The notes beneath the pieces were generated by a model. The model worked only from the letters and a program-made list of their open reading frames with translations. It did not search any database and had not been told where the DNA came from. Below are positions 1-8,661 of a DNA stretch of 13,764 nucleotides, in pieces (the stretch's first letter is position 1; every line of letters begins with the position of its first letter). The translations under genes and the position numbers were made by a program. This DNA comes from Echinostoma caproni. Its lineage: Eukaryota; Platyhelminthes; Trematoda; Plagiorchiida; Echinostomatidae. The DNA is taken from NCBI GenBank assembly GCA_900618425.1, contig UZAN01042803.1, positions 9,724-23,487 on the forward strand, read 5' to 3'.

Positions 1-344
1 CAAAGGTAGTAGCAAAATTTCATATAGTGTGTTATGTGGTAACAATAGGTGGAAGGAATAGGGTGGTAGAACACAGTGAAGTCTATCTGAGAGACCGTCG
101 TGCTGAGTTTCTGCAAATTCTCCTGGTTACATCAGTGTTGTTCTGTTGGTGTCGCGGCGTTTCGTAAACGTCATGTGATTGAATTTGCTGTAAACTAATG
201 GGGAAACTTTAACAACGTCATGATTGGAATATCCAAGAGGGAAGCGGGCCAATACAGAAAATTGGTTCTTATTATTGTCAATATATATATATATATATAT
301 TGTGACCACACAACACACTATATGAAATTTTGCTACTACCTTTG
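1..344. mobile_element. Short element with 47-bp terminal inverted repeats (MITE-like or foldback)
   Basis: Bases 1-47 and 298-344 are reverse complements at 45 of 47 positions; the mismatches pair 34 with 311 and 41 with 304. The outer ends read CAAAGGTAGTAGCAAAATTT. The interior of about 250 bp has no convincing coding frame and contains an (AT)n run just inside the right arm. Short length, long near-identical inverted ends and no transposase fit a non-autonomous DNA transposon or foldback element. The left arm begins at the first base of the window, so the true outer edge and any target-site duplication cannot be seen. The superfamily is not recognised. The two short open frames inside it are most likely chance. 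Confidence 0.6.
282..300. repeat. (AT)n microsatellite
   Basis: An uninterrupted AT dinucleotide run lies at the inner edge of the right arm of the inverted-end element. Its last bases take part in the inverted repeat. Confidence 0.85.
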
Positions 345-599
345 CTGTCCATGGGATACAGTATTCATGCGCTGTGACCGCATCTCACCTACTCATCTGA
401 AACGGTTACACCGAAGCAGGTAATGAGCATACATACATAAAGGATGAAAGTCGTATCACTTGCTATTGAAGGCGAGTTGCATCGACTGAACAGCATGTAT
501 ACTCACACACTCCCACGCAACAAAACCTGGAACACCATCTTCAAGTGAGATATCGCATGTCATAACTGCGGTACTCACAGATTATTTCACAAACACATC
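345..599. other. No recognisable gene
   Basis: Nothing definite is seen between the inverted-end element and the reverse transcriptase remnant. A short CATA run occurs near 430. Part of this stretch may be the unrecognisable upstream portion of the same LINE. Confidence 0.5.
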
Positions 600-1075
600 A
601 CAGTTCACACCCTACCTCGTTCGTTCCTCTCTCCCTCTCCGTTAATCTCTAAACGAGGTGTTCTACAGGGTGCCATTCTATCCCCACTTTTCTGTTCCAC
701 TTATATTTCTTGATGCATGCCTACTTTTCGAAATCCCCTGCTTATTAAATACCCAGACGAGGTTGTGGTTCACTGCACATAACCTAATTTTCAATCCATC
801 TAAATGCGTAGGCATGGTGGTCTTACTTACCGAATTGGACAGTGGCAAAAATCTCTTAGAATGCTGTCACAAGATAGACATAAGTGATGACACCATTATC
901 CAGCCAGAAAAGGTTAGCTCTGTCGGTGTGTTAATCTGACCAAGTTGTATCTGTGTTTGAAAAGGTTAGAAGTAGCGGGATTCTCTTTGAAATTCTCTGT
1001 CACGTCATTGTTTTTCCTCAAGTAAAAGTGATGTGTTCCGTTATCCAAAAAATCATCAAAGCATGTCACATCCGT
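600..1075 (+). pseudogene. Decayed non-LTR (LINE) reverse transcriptase, palm-domain fragment
   Basis: The family copies element RNA into DNA at a nicked target. Conserved blocks appear in the right order but in different frames. At 651-680 the frame reads KRGVLQGAILSP, the motif B region, followed by a stop after STYIS near 711. At 717-770, in another frame, comes MPTFRNPLLIKYPDEVVV, where YPDE stands for the catalytic YADD box, so the second Asp has become Glu. At 766-939, in a third frame, come WFTAHNLIFNPSKC and VSSVGVLI, the usual downstream blocks. A further open stretch at 944-1075 (VRSSGILFEIL and onwards) may be the next segment. The motif B spelling fits the Jockey/CR1-type clades better than Penelope elements or LTR elements. 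The exact clade is uncertain. The copy is truncated and frameshifted, and cannot encode an enzyme. Confidence 0.7.
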
Positions 1076-1705
1076 GACACAGGCTTTATGAAGTGGATAT
1101 CATCTTCTTCCACCCGGATCCCGCTATAAATGTATATTTGCTCGCCCAACCGCCTGCCGCTTTTATTTAGTGCCTCATCTTACCTGATTTTGGGATAACC
1201 CAGAATGCATCACTTCTGAAATAAACTCACTCATATCGTAAATATGTTTTATCCCTTGTTCTTGCTTTCCACAGTCGTAGTGTAAGTTTGTTTGCTCACT
1301 GTTTTCACTGTGATTATTTCACTCCTGAATATTCACCTTTCGGGGTGCATAAAGCATACACTTGACTCGACTCAAAGTGATGTCTGATGTCTGATATTTA
1401 CCAAAGGGACAAGCACTTTTTCACAAGCAAAATCTTTCATGTCTTTCATCTAATCCTTGAGGAACGAAACCATTTGTGGATACCAAGCAGCAGTTCTGGG
1501 CTTAAGGTGAACACGGTTTTTCTTGGGCTTTTCGTAGTTCATCATCATCACATTCAAGACTGCTATTAATGACGTTCTTAGGCGAATAGTTTCTTTTTCG
1601 CGCTCATGAAGGTTTGTCGGTTTCACTGTTGTTCATACAAAGATGCACAAAAATAATAATCTGAAAATAGTGTGGATCATCAACGCGGTTCCAATTTTTG
1701 GATAA
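1076..1705. other. No clear gene; possible 3' remainder of the LINE
   Basis: This stretch follows the reverse transcriptase remnant directly and could hold its degraded C-terminal and 3' untranslated part, but no motif confirms that. A small tandem duplication (GATGTCT twice) lies near 1379-1394. The open frame at 1387-1569 has no recognisable feature. Confidence 0.4.
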
Positions 1706-1724
1706 GAAATAGAAAATAGAAATG

Positions 1725-1891
1725 CGCGGTAGTGGCCAAGTGGTTAGGTCATCAACTAGTGACCTGGGGGTGTCCCGAGTTCAAACCGCTCTATCTCCAC
1801 CCGTCTTCCCTATATCTGTATTTTCCCTAGGAAACCTTTGTATGGCCGCAGCCCCCTTCCTGAAAGTTGACTGTACATTTATATATTCGAT
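1725..1891 (+). mobile_element. tRNA-derived SINE, Ser/Leu-like head
   Basis: The 5' part has both internal RNA polymerase III promoter blocks. TGGCCAAGTGG at 1733-1743 matches the A box of long-variable-arm tRNAs (Ser/Leu), and GAGTTCAAACC at 1777-1787 matches the B box. About 100 bp of non-tRNA body follow, ending in an A-rich tail. A 10-bp direct repeat AAATAGAAAA lies on both sides (1707-1716 and 1892-1901) and may be the target-site duplication, although it is A-rich and could partly be the tail. The head does not fold as an intact tRNA. Open frames crossing this unit on either strand are chance. Confidence 0.65.
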
Positions 1892-1901
1892 AAATAGAAA
1901 A

Positions 1902-2606
1902 AGGAAGTAAAAAGGCATTCTTCTTACAGACCCATCTGTCAGGGTTTTTGGGAAGCTGAAGGAAAACCTCGAATGATATGGGGCTGGAGGCTTTATTTTC
2001 AATCTCTCGAACATTCATCCATCTATGCCAAGCTGTAATCCAATCGATTAAAAGCGTTATTTCTCCTTGGCCAAGAATCCACTCAGTGTTATGAAAAACC
2101 ATCCTCAAGTTTCATCACACTGTGAGAAAATCGTGGCAATTGTTCCGAATGGAGTTTACATAATCCCGTGAGATTTAATTGACTTTTTTGGCATACTTTG
2201 GGTTTGTTCATCAGTTGGTTCGTTGAAATATCACGATGGACTAAAAAGGGCTGTCACCCACCCTCACCCACCTAAAGGAGAATTCACGTTTCTATGTTAC
2301 ATATAAGTTGCTGTTGTTTTACTTAACCGCGGAAACCTATGCACACCCACAAGAACCAACGATTGATTGTTCTTGTATAATATGTAAAATCGAGAGAGAA
2401 AAATATTGTGCATTTGTGCCAATTGGCAAGCAGGCAGTAATTTCAACAGCCTTTCATGTATAGCGAAATGTCGAGCGCTCTCCAGATCCACTAAAATGAA
2501 CTTACCATGAGGTCAGGTAGAAGTGAACAAAACATGTTTCTTTCAATGTTTGTTTCTGCAACTGTGTTGGAACACCTCACCACCGCTTGCATTTCGTGTT
2601 TTGCAG
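1902..2606. other. No recognisable gene
   Basis: No gene, RNA or repeat is recognised. Minus-strand open frames at 1781-2108 and 2297-2491 have no motif and overlap the SINE or AT-rich sequence, so they are treated as chance. Confidence 0.5.
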
Positions 2607-2627
2607 CTCGGACTCAGAGAGTCCGAG
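2607..2627. repeat. Perfect 9-bp hairpin with 3-base loop
   Basis: CTCGGACTC at 2607-2615, loop AGA, then GAGTCCGAG at 2619-2627, an exact inverted repeat rich in GC for this region. It starts directly after TTTTGCAG, which looks like a splice acceptor. An open frame continues to the stop at 2721-2723. The role is unknown. Confidence 0.6.
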
Positions 2628-3239
2628 TCCACCTTCGACTGGGAAGCTAAATCTCTTGAGCACCAACAGCTTGAGTGTGTGGCTTCGTTGAGTGAAGCAT
2701 TTCCTGCACATAGTCCGTACTGATTCGCAACACTGGGATCAGTTTACCGTTGAATCTAATCTATTTTCCTTTTCTTCTGATGTGGACGCGGTTTGAGACA
2801 CTTTTGTGAAAGGAAATCAAACAGTGGCTGTCCAAAACAAATGGGGCTGTTGTTAGTGGTCCGATCAGGGTCACTAATGAGTTTACCTTGTACAAATACG
2901 AATTCGGGCATTGCGATTTGGACTTACAGAGATTCATTGCTTCCCGGACTGAATAAACACCCGGATCCAAACCCGATTTCCGGCCTGGTGTCCTAAACAG
3001 ATACACCAGAAATGGTATGTATTTCAAAGTTCACAGAAGCAGTATTATACGTGTGAATAAATTAGTCCCAGTACTGATGGATTAAACAACGAATGGAAAA
3101 GCACCCAAAAAATCGGTAAACACGAACTAAGGGAAATTATACTAAATGGTTGTCAATATAGTTGACTGATTCTCAGTGGAAAGAGCAATACACAAAAAGT
3201 AGGCCAGTATAAATCCGTTTTGCTCCTTGTTGTTGAATA
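2628..3239. other. No recognisable gene
   Basis: An open frame runs through the hairpin to a stop at 2721-2723 and could be a terminal exon, but no domain is recognised. The overlapping frames at 2761-3027 on the two strands carry no motif. Confidence 0.4.
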
Positions 3240-3467
3240 AGACCCATATTGCAACAGGCTATAAAAAACCTCGAGGATTGCAGGAACAAAAAAAAGAACG
3301 ACCCTGATTATTGCTTTCAAGCCGACCCAAACAGATTGCAGAAAGAAAAGAAACACAACCAAGACTTCATTTACGAGTCCGCATATGAAAAATTCCATTT
3401 GGAGCAAGATGATTCCAAACAACAACAACAACAAAAACAACTGAGAAAGAGATTAAAACAAATGTAG
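3237..3467 (+). other. Lys/Gln-rich coding-like open frame, unknown
   Basis: An open frame of about 75 codons runs from the stop at 3234-3236 to the stop at 3465-3467. It has no ATG near its beginning, so it could only be an exon or a fragment. The product would be highly charged, with NKKKN, QKEKKH and a QQQQQ run coming from a (CAA)n tract at 3417-3440, and would probably form a helix or coiled coil. Mid-frame residues such as DPDYCFQADPN look less like simple repeat. No family is recognised. It may be a degraded retrocopy, a real exon, or an A-rich chance frame. Confidence 0.2.
3417..3440 (+). repeat. (CAA)n microsatellite
   Basis: A short CAA trinucleotide tract with A interruptions. It encodes the Gln run in the open frame around it. 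Confidence 0.75.
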
Positions 3468-3654
3468 CGGAAAAACAATACATGAACAAGTAACAGATCA
3501 AGGGCCAACAACGTTTGAAGAAGTGCTCCAAGTCTTAGTTTGGTTGATGGGGCCTAGAAATAAGAAGCAAATACATCGGCTCGACTGAGTGGAGACGGAG
3601 CAGATAGCACAGCACAGCACAATGTTCAAAATTGTTGTTTATCAGATTGAAGTT

Positions 3655-3857
3655 TCATGCTGAGATTGGGAAAATTTCAGTAACCTCGATGGGTTTCCAA
3701 CCTGCGCATGGACGCCGTCTACGCTTCTGTACAGCGCACGTTCTACCAGCTGAGCTACGAGGCCAGACTGATAACGCTACACAAAAGCGTAGGCGTCGGT
3801 CGTGCGTGGGTTCAAATGCCACCGAGGCTACTGAACTTTTCACAATCTCAAAATAAG
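3655..3857. repeat. Inverted pair of tRNA-derived SINE bodies
   Basis: Bases 3655-3735 and 3776-3857 are imperfect reverse complements, roughly three quarters identical, separated by about 40 bases. Both arms contain a B-box-like block and the same following sequence (CGAGGTTACTGAA on the minus strand, CGAGGCTACTGAA on the plus). Two open frames occupy this interval on opposite strands, and their predicted proteins share blocks (both contain RRLRFC); this mirror image is a by-product of the inverted repeat, not evidence of coding. Only the minus-strand unit keeps a full tRNA-like head; the plus-strand unit starts inside it. Confidence 0.7.
3682..3763 (-). pseudogene. tRNA-like head of a SINE
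   Basis: On the minus strand, TAGCTCAGCTGG (3757-3746) is an excellent A box and AGGTTGGAAACCC is a decayed B box. CCTCG at the 5' side can pair with CGAGG at 3688-3684 as an acceptor-like stem. A six-pair anticodon-like stem (TGCGCT with AGCGTA, one G-U pair) closes a seven-base loop GTACAGA with U at position 33; the triplet in the anticodon position is ACA. The T arm is mismatched and the variable region is long, so a working tRNA is unlikely. It is best read as the head of a SINE. Confidence 0.6.
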
Positions 3858-4157
3858 CACAACAATGTGAAAATGTTTTACTGGACGGAAGCAGCTACAA
3901 GAGCCTATCGGATAGCTGTCTGAATCGCACAGACGTTTATGAATCCAACGACGTTGTCTAAAGACAAAGAAATGTACAAAAATGTGAATTCAAAATGAGG
4001 CGGTTTAATGATGAGTAACAAATGTGCTAAGCAGCGTAAAAGAATGCACCCGAGTAAATTTTTAACGGTTTATAGTACTTTTTCAAGGGAGATTGAGCAC
4101 TGGAATGTCTGAATTAAATGCCAGTAAAATCGTAGACATTTGTGTTTGTTCATTCAC
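3858..4157. other. No recognisable gene
   Basis: AT-rich spacer between the inverted SINE pair and the Penelope-like locus. No gene or repeat is recognised. Confidence 0.5.
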
Positions 4158-4533
4158 AGATTTCAGTCCGTTCTCAGGTCACGGCGTGACCTATTTTGTT
4201 GCGTCATTTGGTCNTTGGTCTATGAGTTGCATTGGCGCGTACACGTGATCCAGTTCAATGTGTCTGTTTATTGAGTTGAGGGGTTGGGGTGTGCCAAGCT
4301 TCGAGAAATTCTCTGGTGTGTTTTAACCGGGCTTGGTCGATAATTTTCACTGAATCCAAGTCAAACTGATGTCCTTCTTGATCTTCGTGAATGGAGGTCA
4401 AAGATAGTGAGTCATGTTTCCTGACTGCCGATTGGTGTTCACGAATCCTTGTTGATAGTTTTATCCCAGTTTGTCCGATACAGTGTTTTGAGCAGTTCTT
4501 GTAGTTTATTTTGTAGATAACACTACTCTTGTC
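4158..4533 (-). pseudogene. Penelope-like element, GIY-YIG endonuclease domain (truncated, frameshifted)
   Basis: The family protein joins a reverse transcriptase to a GIY-YIG nuclease that nicks target DNA for retrotransposition. Only the nuclease end is present. The frame is open on the minus strand from 4578 to the stop at 4255, but element similarity starts near 4533. SVIYKI is the GIY block; CIGQTG is the YIG block, with Cys in place of the usual Tyr. RIREH supplies the conserved Arg, and FLEAWH the conserved Glu. Of the expected two Cys and two His in the linker, the first Cys is Tyr (codon 4503-4501) and C, H, H remain. A frameshift near 4262 breaks the protein; the tail HIELDHVYAPMQLIDQ continues in another frame, followed by a 7-base insertion around the N at 4214. 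There is no reverse transcriptase upstream and no ATG start. This copy is inactive. Confidence 0.85.
4164..4247. repeat. Left arm of the Penelope-derived inverted repeat
   Basis: It pairs with 4534-4610. Of 77 aligned positions 71 match, plus a 7-base insertion on this side that makes an imperfect tandem copy of TTTGGTC around N 4214. Read on the minus strand it is the C-terminal coding tail of the element. Weaker similarity continues out to about 4158. It contains the small hairpin GGTCAC-GGC-GTGACC at 4177-4191. Confidence 0.85.
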
Positions 4534-4698
4534 CACGTGTACACGCCAACGCAACTCACAGACCAAATGACGCAACAAAAAAGGTCACTCCGTGACCTGA
4601 GAACGGACCGAAACCGCGTTCAGGACGGAGGGATAACCATCTCCCCTACCAACCTCACCCCCAGGCATCAGTTTAATGGCGAACCGAGTCAAACATAA
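4534..4698 (+). pseudogene. Penelope-like C-terminal tail, plus-strand copy (right arm)
   Basis: This is the plus-strand copy of the tail seen on the minus strand at 4158-4247. The frame reads HVYTPTQLTDQMTQQ and stays open to TAA at 4696-4698, about 54 codons. The minus copy has HVYAPMQLIDQ at the same place. The inverted-repeat part is 4534-4610; the rest is single copy here. The hairpin GGTCAC-TCC-GTGACC at 4583-4597 keeps the stem of the left arm with a one-base loop change. It begins exactly where the minus-strand GIY-YIG segment begins, so the two pieces meet head to head at 4533/4534. No GIY-YIG domain precedes it on this strand. Confidence 0.6.
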
Positions 4699-4786
4699 TG
4701 TGAGCAAAGGACATAAATTTTCGGTGGAGAAAAATACATATATAAACGAACGGATCTAAGCAGAAGAGTGGGGCACTTGACAAGCA

Positions 4787-4828
4787 CTGATGATGCCACC
4801 TCGACTGGCAATGAAACGTTTGCAAGTA
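4787..4828 (+). ncRNA. Degenerate hammerhead-ribozyme-like motif
   Basis: CTGATGA at 4787-4793 matches the hammerhead core. TGCCA (4794-4798) and TGGCA (4806-4810) form a five-pair stem II with loop CCTCGAC, and GAAA at 4813-4816 matches the second core strand. A very short stem III (AC with GT) could follow, with the cleavage position after A4828. Two extra bases (AT) lie between stem II and GAAA, and no convincing stem I is seen, so activity is doubtful. Hammerheads with short stem III are known in the terminal repeats of Penelope-like elements, and this one lies downstream of and on the same strand as the plus-strand tail, as expected. Confidence 0.45.
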
Positions 4829-5830
4829 AATTGCCAATTTCTCGGCGAACAGGCGAAATAGGATTTAGTTCACCCGAGCCACGATAACCGATTTTCAATA
4901 CTTTGTCAACGAAGAGTGTCAAAACATACCGGTAATGAACGATTTTGTGGACCCAGTAACAGTTCTATCCTTGGGCAGACTCGATCTGACCGTTCGACAC
5001 CAAAAGCGGACACAGGAGTTTGGCATATTCAACCGCGACGGGGGAGGGTTTACGCTGGGAGTGGCTTATTTAGTTGAATAAAGCGAGTAGTACATCAGTG
5101 CCCGTGGAGTGAGATAGTTGTACAAATTTAACTGATGAGAAAATATAAATGGCATATAGTGAGAAAATAAGATGACAACGTGATGAGCTTGGTACCATGG
5201 TTTTGAATTTGGTTTATCGTTTTCACTAATAGCTTCATTAACAGCAAGAACTGGTTTTAAGCTGCTATCAACATATTGATAACATTTAATTGTGATGAAA
5301 GAATGATGGCAAATTACCAAGGTACGGTGCGCAGTATTTCTGTTATCATTTACGGATCTCTTAGATGAACAGGTAGGAGAAGATTCAATACTTTTCCGAT
5401 TGACCCTTCAAATTCCCGGGGGATATACAATCCGGATGATAAATTACTTGTGTGTGTGTATCTTTCAGATCGCCTTGACTTTTGTTCAATCATTGTTTTT
5501 GTAAAATATATTGGTANTCGCTTGGAAGACACTCAAGCTCGTAACAATACAGCCAATTTAGTTGTGTGTGCGTATCGCAGGTTGCCATGAGTGCCCACAT
5601 CTGTAATGGTCTGAATCATACGCATTTACCATGGTCCTCAACTGAGAACTACCTTACAAGCACACTTGCATATCGAAGGCTCTCGATAGTAAGCATTTAT
5701 TGCGAGCATTGTCTCCCGGTGAACGTCTTCTTTATTCTCTTGTATCACTATTTGAATTGTCGCAGCCCTGATGGTTACAACAGAAATAGTNTGATCAAAA
5801 ATGAGTAAATATCGAGCACTGAGCGGCATG
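4829..5830. other. No recognisable gene; may include the end of the Penelope-like terminal repeat
   Basis: The first part, to an unknown boundary, may belong to the Penelope-like terminal repeat. No target duplication was found. Open frames at 5066-5320, 5350-5532 and 5566-5808 show no motif, and two include N bases at 5517 and 5791. Confidence 0.4.
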
Positions 5831-7632
5831 AAAGAAATGATTCTTCTCTCTGGTCCATAATTATTGTTTTACGCGGTTTATTTTGGTGAATGAAAGTATT
5901 CTAAATATTTGTTCTCATATAATATAAGGTGCACATGTCGATGAATGACTCCATTATCAATATCCAGAGAAATCCGCCTTGTTGACGAGAGTCGGTTAAT
6001 TTAAGGGACCACGTAAAAGGATACTGCTAGATATGTCGTATGGCATATAATCAAATGTGACTGAAAGCGCTATATATATCTATATTTGTCTAATCTAAAC
6101 TGAAGCAAAGTGTCTTTGTGAAATAGTTGTCGGTTCGTATAAACAACAGCATTTATACTGAAGTAACTGTTTCCAAATATTAATAAACAGGCCTTAATGA
6201 GTCTTTATAGCAGTGCTTTTCGTGATTCGTTTATACTCAGCAGATGGAATGATTCAGAATGTAGCGGATACTCTCATTTCGTCAGTAGTGGTTAACCTAG
6301 ACCATGATGAGTTACGAGCTAACTAAAGAGAATAAAATGTTTTTTACTTACAACAAATTAAGATTGATGATAATTAAGATGTAGGGTTTATGTACACTAA
6401 TAGTCGAATGGTCTACCTTATTTAATGCAATTTCTCCGGGTTGTGAAAGAATTTCATTTGGCTATTCAATGGAGTAACTTTAATGAATTATATATTAGAT
6501 AAAATAATGCCTAAATACAAATAACCGAGATGGCAAGGGTTTATTAAAATAATTTGGGATAACACTTGAGCCACTGCTATTAGGTTATAAAACTTTTTCG
6601 AACTTTGTAAAGTTCGTGATTTTCGTGTTGAAATTATTTAATCTTGCCAGCCAAGGTCGGGCTCATTTAATTGGCAATCGTGCAGCCTAGCAATTACGTA
6701 GATCGAAGTAGACAAGGGATAAATTATTGTCCATAACTGAAGCATAAATATAAGTGCTAAATATGATAAAACGCAAATTGATCAGAAAGAAATTATTTTG
6801 GTGCATTACAATCGGCTATCACTGTGTATGAACTTGTTATGTGTGAGTGAAACATGAGGGAACTATTGAGCCTGGTGATTTTGTTCGTGCACCGAAATTG
6901 TCATTTCTGTATACACAGTTTAGCATACACATTCCCGGATTAAGTATCATCAGTGAGTGACCGAATTCAAAGGAAAGCACATGAAAAGTTCTATCTTCAG
7001 TTGATTACTGAACTGTTCGATCGGGTTTCAAGTTTACAGCTATTTCACACCTCTTCTCAAAATCACCTTTGTTCATTTGCATGCCGGATACATTCGGGGA
7101 TACACACAGACCGAATGGTCGTGTTGTGTTGACAGGATGCAAAGAATTGTGGTTGATGTTAAAGCTTATTATTCATAGATTATCTCATGTGAAGTACTAG
7201 GCGTTCAAACTGAGAGTAGTAAATGTTCTTATGAGCTAGAATATCAAATGCATCTACAGTTATATTCGACCATATTGGGATGATGTTACTTAAATGGTAA
7301 AGCATGCCATACTCAGACCACATAGTCACGTTCTAATAATCGATGTCAGTTACACATTTTTCACCATACGGATTGCATGGGCACCCAGGACATTTATGTG
7401 GGTGGTCGAAAAGAGGAACGGTTCGTATTTTCAAACATCTGTCATCTACCGTATCCAGTTTAGTTTCCCGCCACTGTTATTTTTACATATTTCAGAAGTT
7501 TCTCACTGAAAACCGCTAGAGAATTACAAGTGCCTATGTGGGAACTATTCTGGTTAGGTGAATATTTAATCCATAAGTGTAATTCTCTATATCATGGCTT
7601 CCGATCTTTTCAAACAAATCACCTATATACGT
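5831..7632. other. AT-rich stretch without recognisable features
   Basis: About 1.8 kb with dense stops in all frames. The only listed-size open frame, 7294-7509, has no motif and is treated as chance. It could be intron or intergenic spacer. Confidence 0.55.
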
Positions 7633-7650
7633 ATATATATATATATATAT
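7633..7650. repeat. (TA)n microsatellite
   Basis: A TA dinucleotide run, preceded by short imperfect TATA-like units from 7624. It is treated as simple repeat and not as a promoter because nothing coding follows. Confidence 0.85.
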
Positions 7651-8661
7651 GCTCAGTTTGTTTCACCAGGAAATTCATAATCGATAATATATTTTGTTTC
7701 GGTTGATCGATTCATCGCTAGCCTATTTTGGTTCACATTTCTGCCGGGGATTGATCCCGAACGGAGGATATATTTGTTTTCGCTTGAACGATTGTCACTC
7801 GTGAATTTGCGTGATCCGCTCAATCTTGCTACTTCTCACGGGTGTTTTGTTACCGAGCTAAGTGTTTCGATATGTTTCGTTGGATTCCACATACACACAT
7901 ACACATGCGGACCTACCGCGGACAACTTTTCCCCATGAGAAGAATCTACAATAACTGAAGTTGAGATGGATGAGTGATCGAGAGGGCAGGCAGGCGGATG
8001 GCTGATAAATACATATTGTGATCGGATTGGTCAATACAATAGGAAATTTGGTGCTAGCCGTTTTGTTTCTTGCTAATTATTTTTTCGCGGTTAACGCTGG
8101 TGAATTATCCAAGAACAGGAAAATGTTCGTTTTCTGTACACAGTGTTTCCCCTATACCGGTTATTGATTACTTTTCGTCGTGACGCAGTGACGAACAGCA
8201 AACGGTGTCCGGTTTCGGGAGAGTGAGAGAATCCTGTAGATTCGGCACTGGGCTGTTTGGTGATCAGTACTTATGAACAGCTGTCAGCCGAACGGAAACC
8301 AAATGTCTATCATTGCTGCACTGGACACCGAAGGGGGAAGTTTGGTTTTCTAAATTGAGGGGCTTTTGAAAACTATATGCACCATGCTGAAAAAAGATTT
8401 GGCACAATTTTTCCATTTCTAGGGTGAAAATGTGATCTCGAGTACATATAGTACTGTGTTTCTGTCTTAACTAATCAAATGAGCATATTACGCACAATGT
8501 GGTAAAATAAATCATCAAATTATGCATGATTTTTGTCAAATCCATCTCCATTGAATATCTTTTTTGGTTGAGCACTTGGGCTATTAACTTAGCCAGTCTA
8601 GTCTTATGTATCAGTGTGCTCAACTTCCTTACAACTACAAAACGCTTTCTCTATTTATGAG
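7651..8661. other. No recognisable gene
   Basis: No open frame of useful length and no repeat family is recognised. A short ACACAT-rich run lies near 7890-7906. Confidence 0.5.

Noticed and set aside
1781..2108. Two minus-strand open frames
   Set aside because: They cross the SINE and its flank, have no motif, and overlap each other in different frames.
3682..3763. Functional tRNA gene
   Set aside because: A box and anticodon-like loop are good, but the B box and T arm are mismatched and the variable region is too long, and a related body follows in inverted form. It is treated as a SINE head.
3632..3856. Two similar-looking proteins on opposite strands
   Set aside because: The resemblance comes from the inverted SINE pair: the same sequence is read in both directions. 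It is not evidence of coding.
4534..4578. Open frame upstream of the GIY-YIG domain on the minus strand as part of the nuclease
   Set aside because: This part is the antisense of the plus-strand tail copy. It starts with TTG, and element similarity begins only at about 4533, so it is read-through across the junction.
5132..5138. Second CTGATGA as another hammerhead core
   Set aside because: No stem II, and no GAAA strand at a suitable distance with a pairing partner.
7624..7650. TATA-like promoter
   Set aside because: It is part of a TA microsatellite and no coding sequence or transcript start signal follows.
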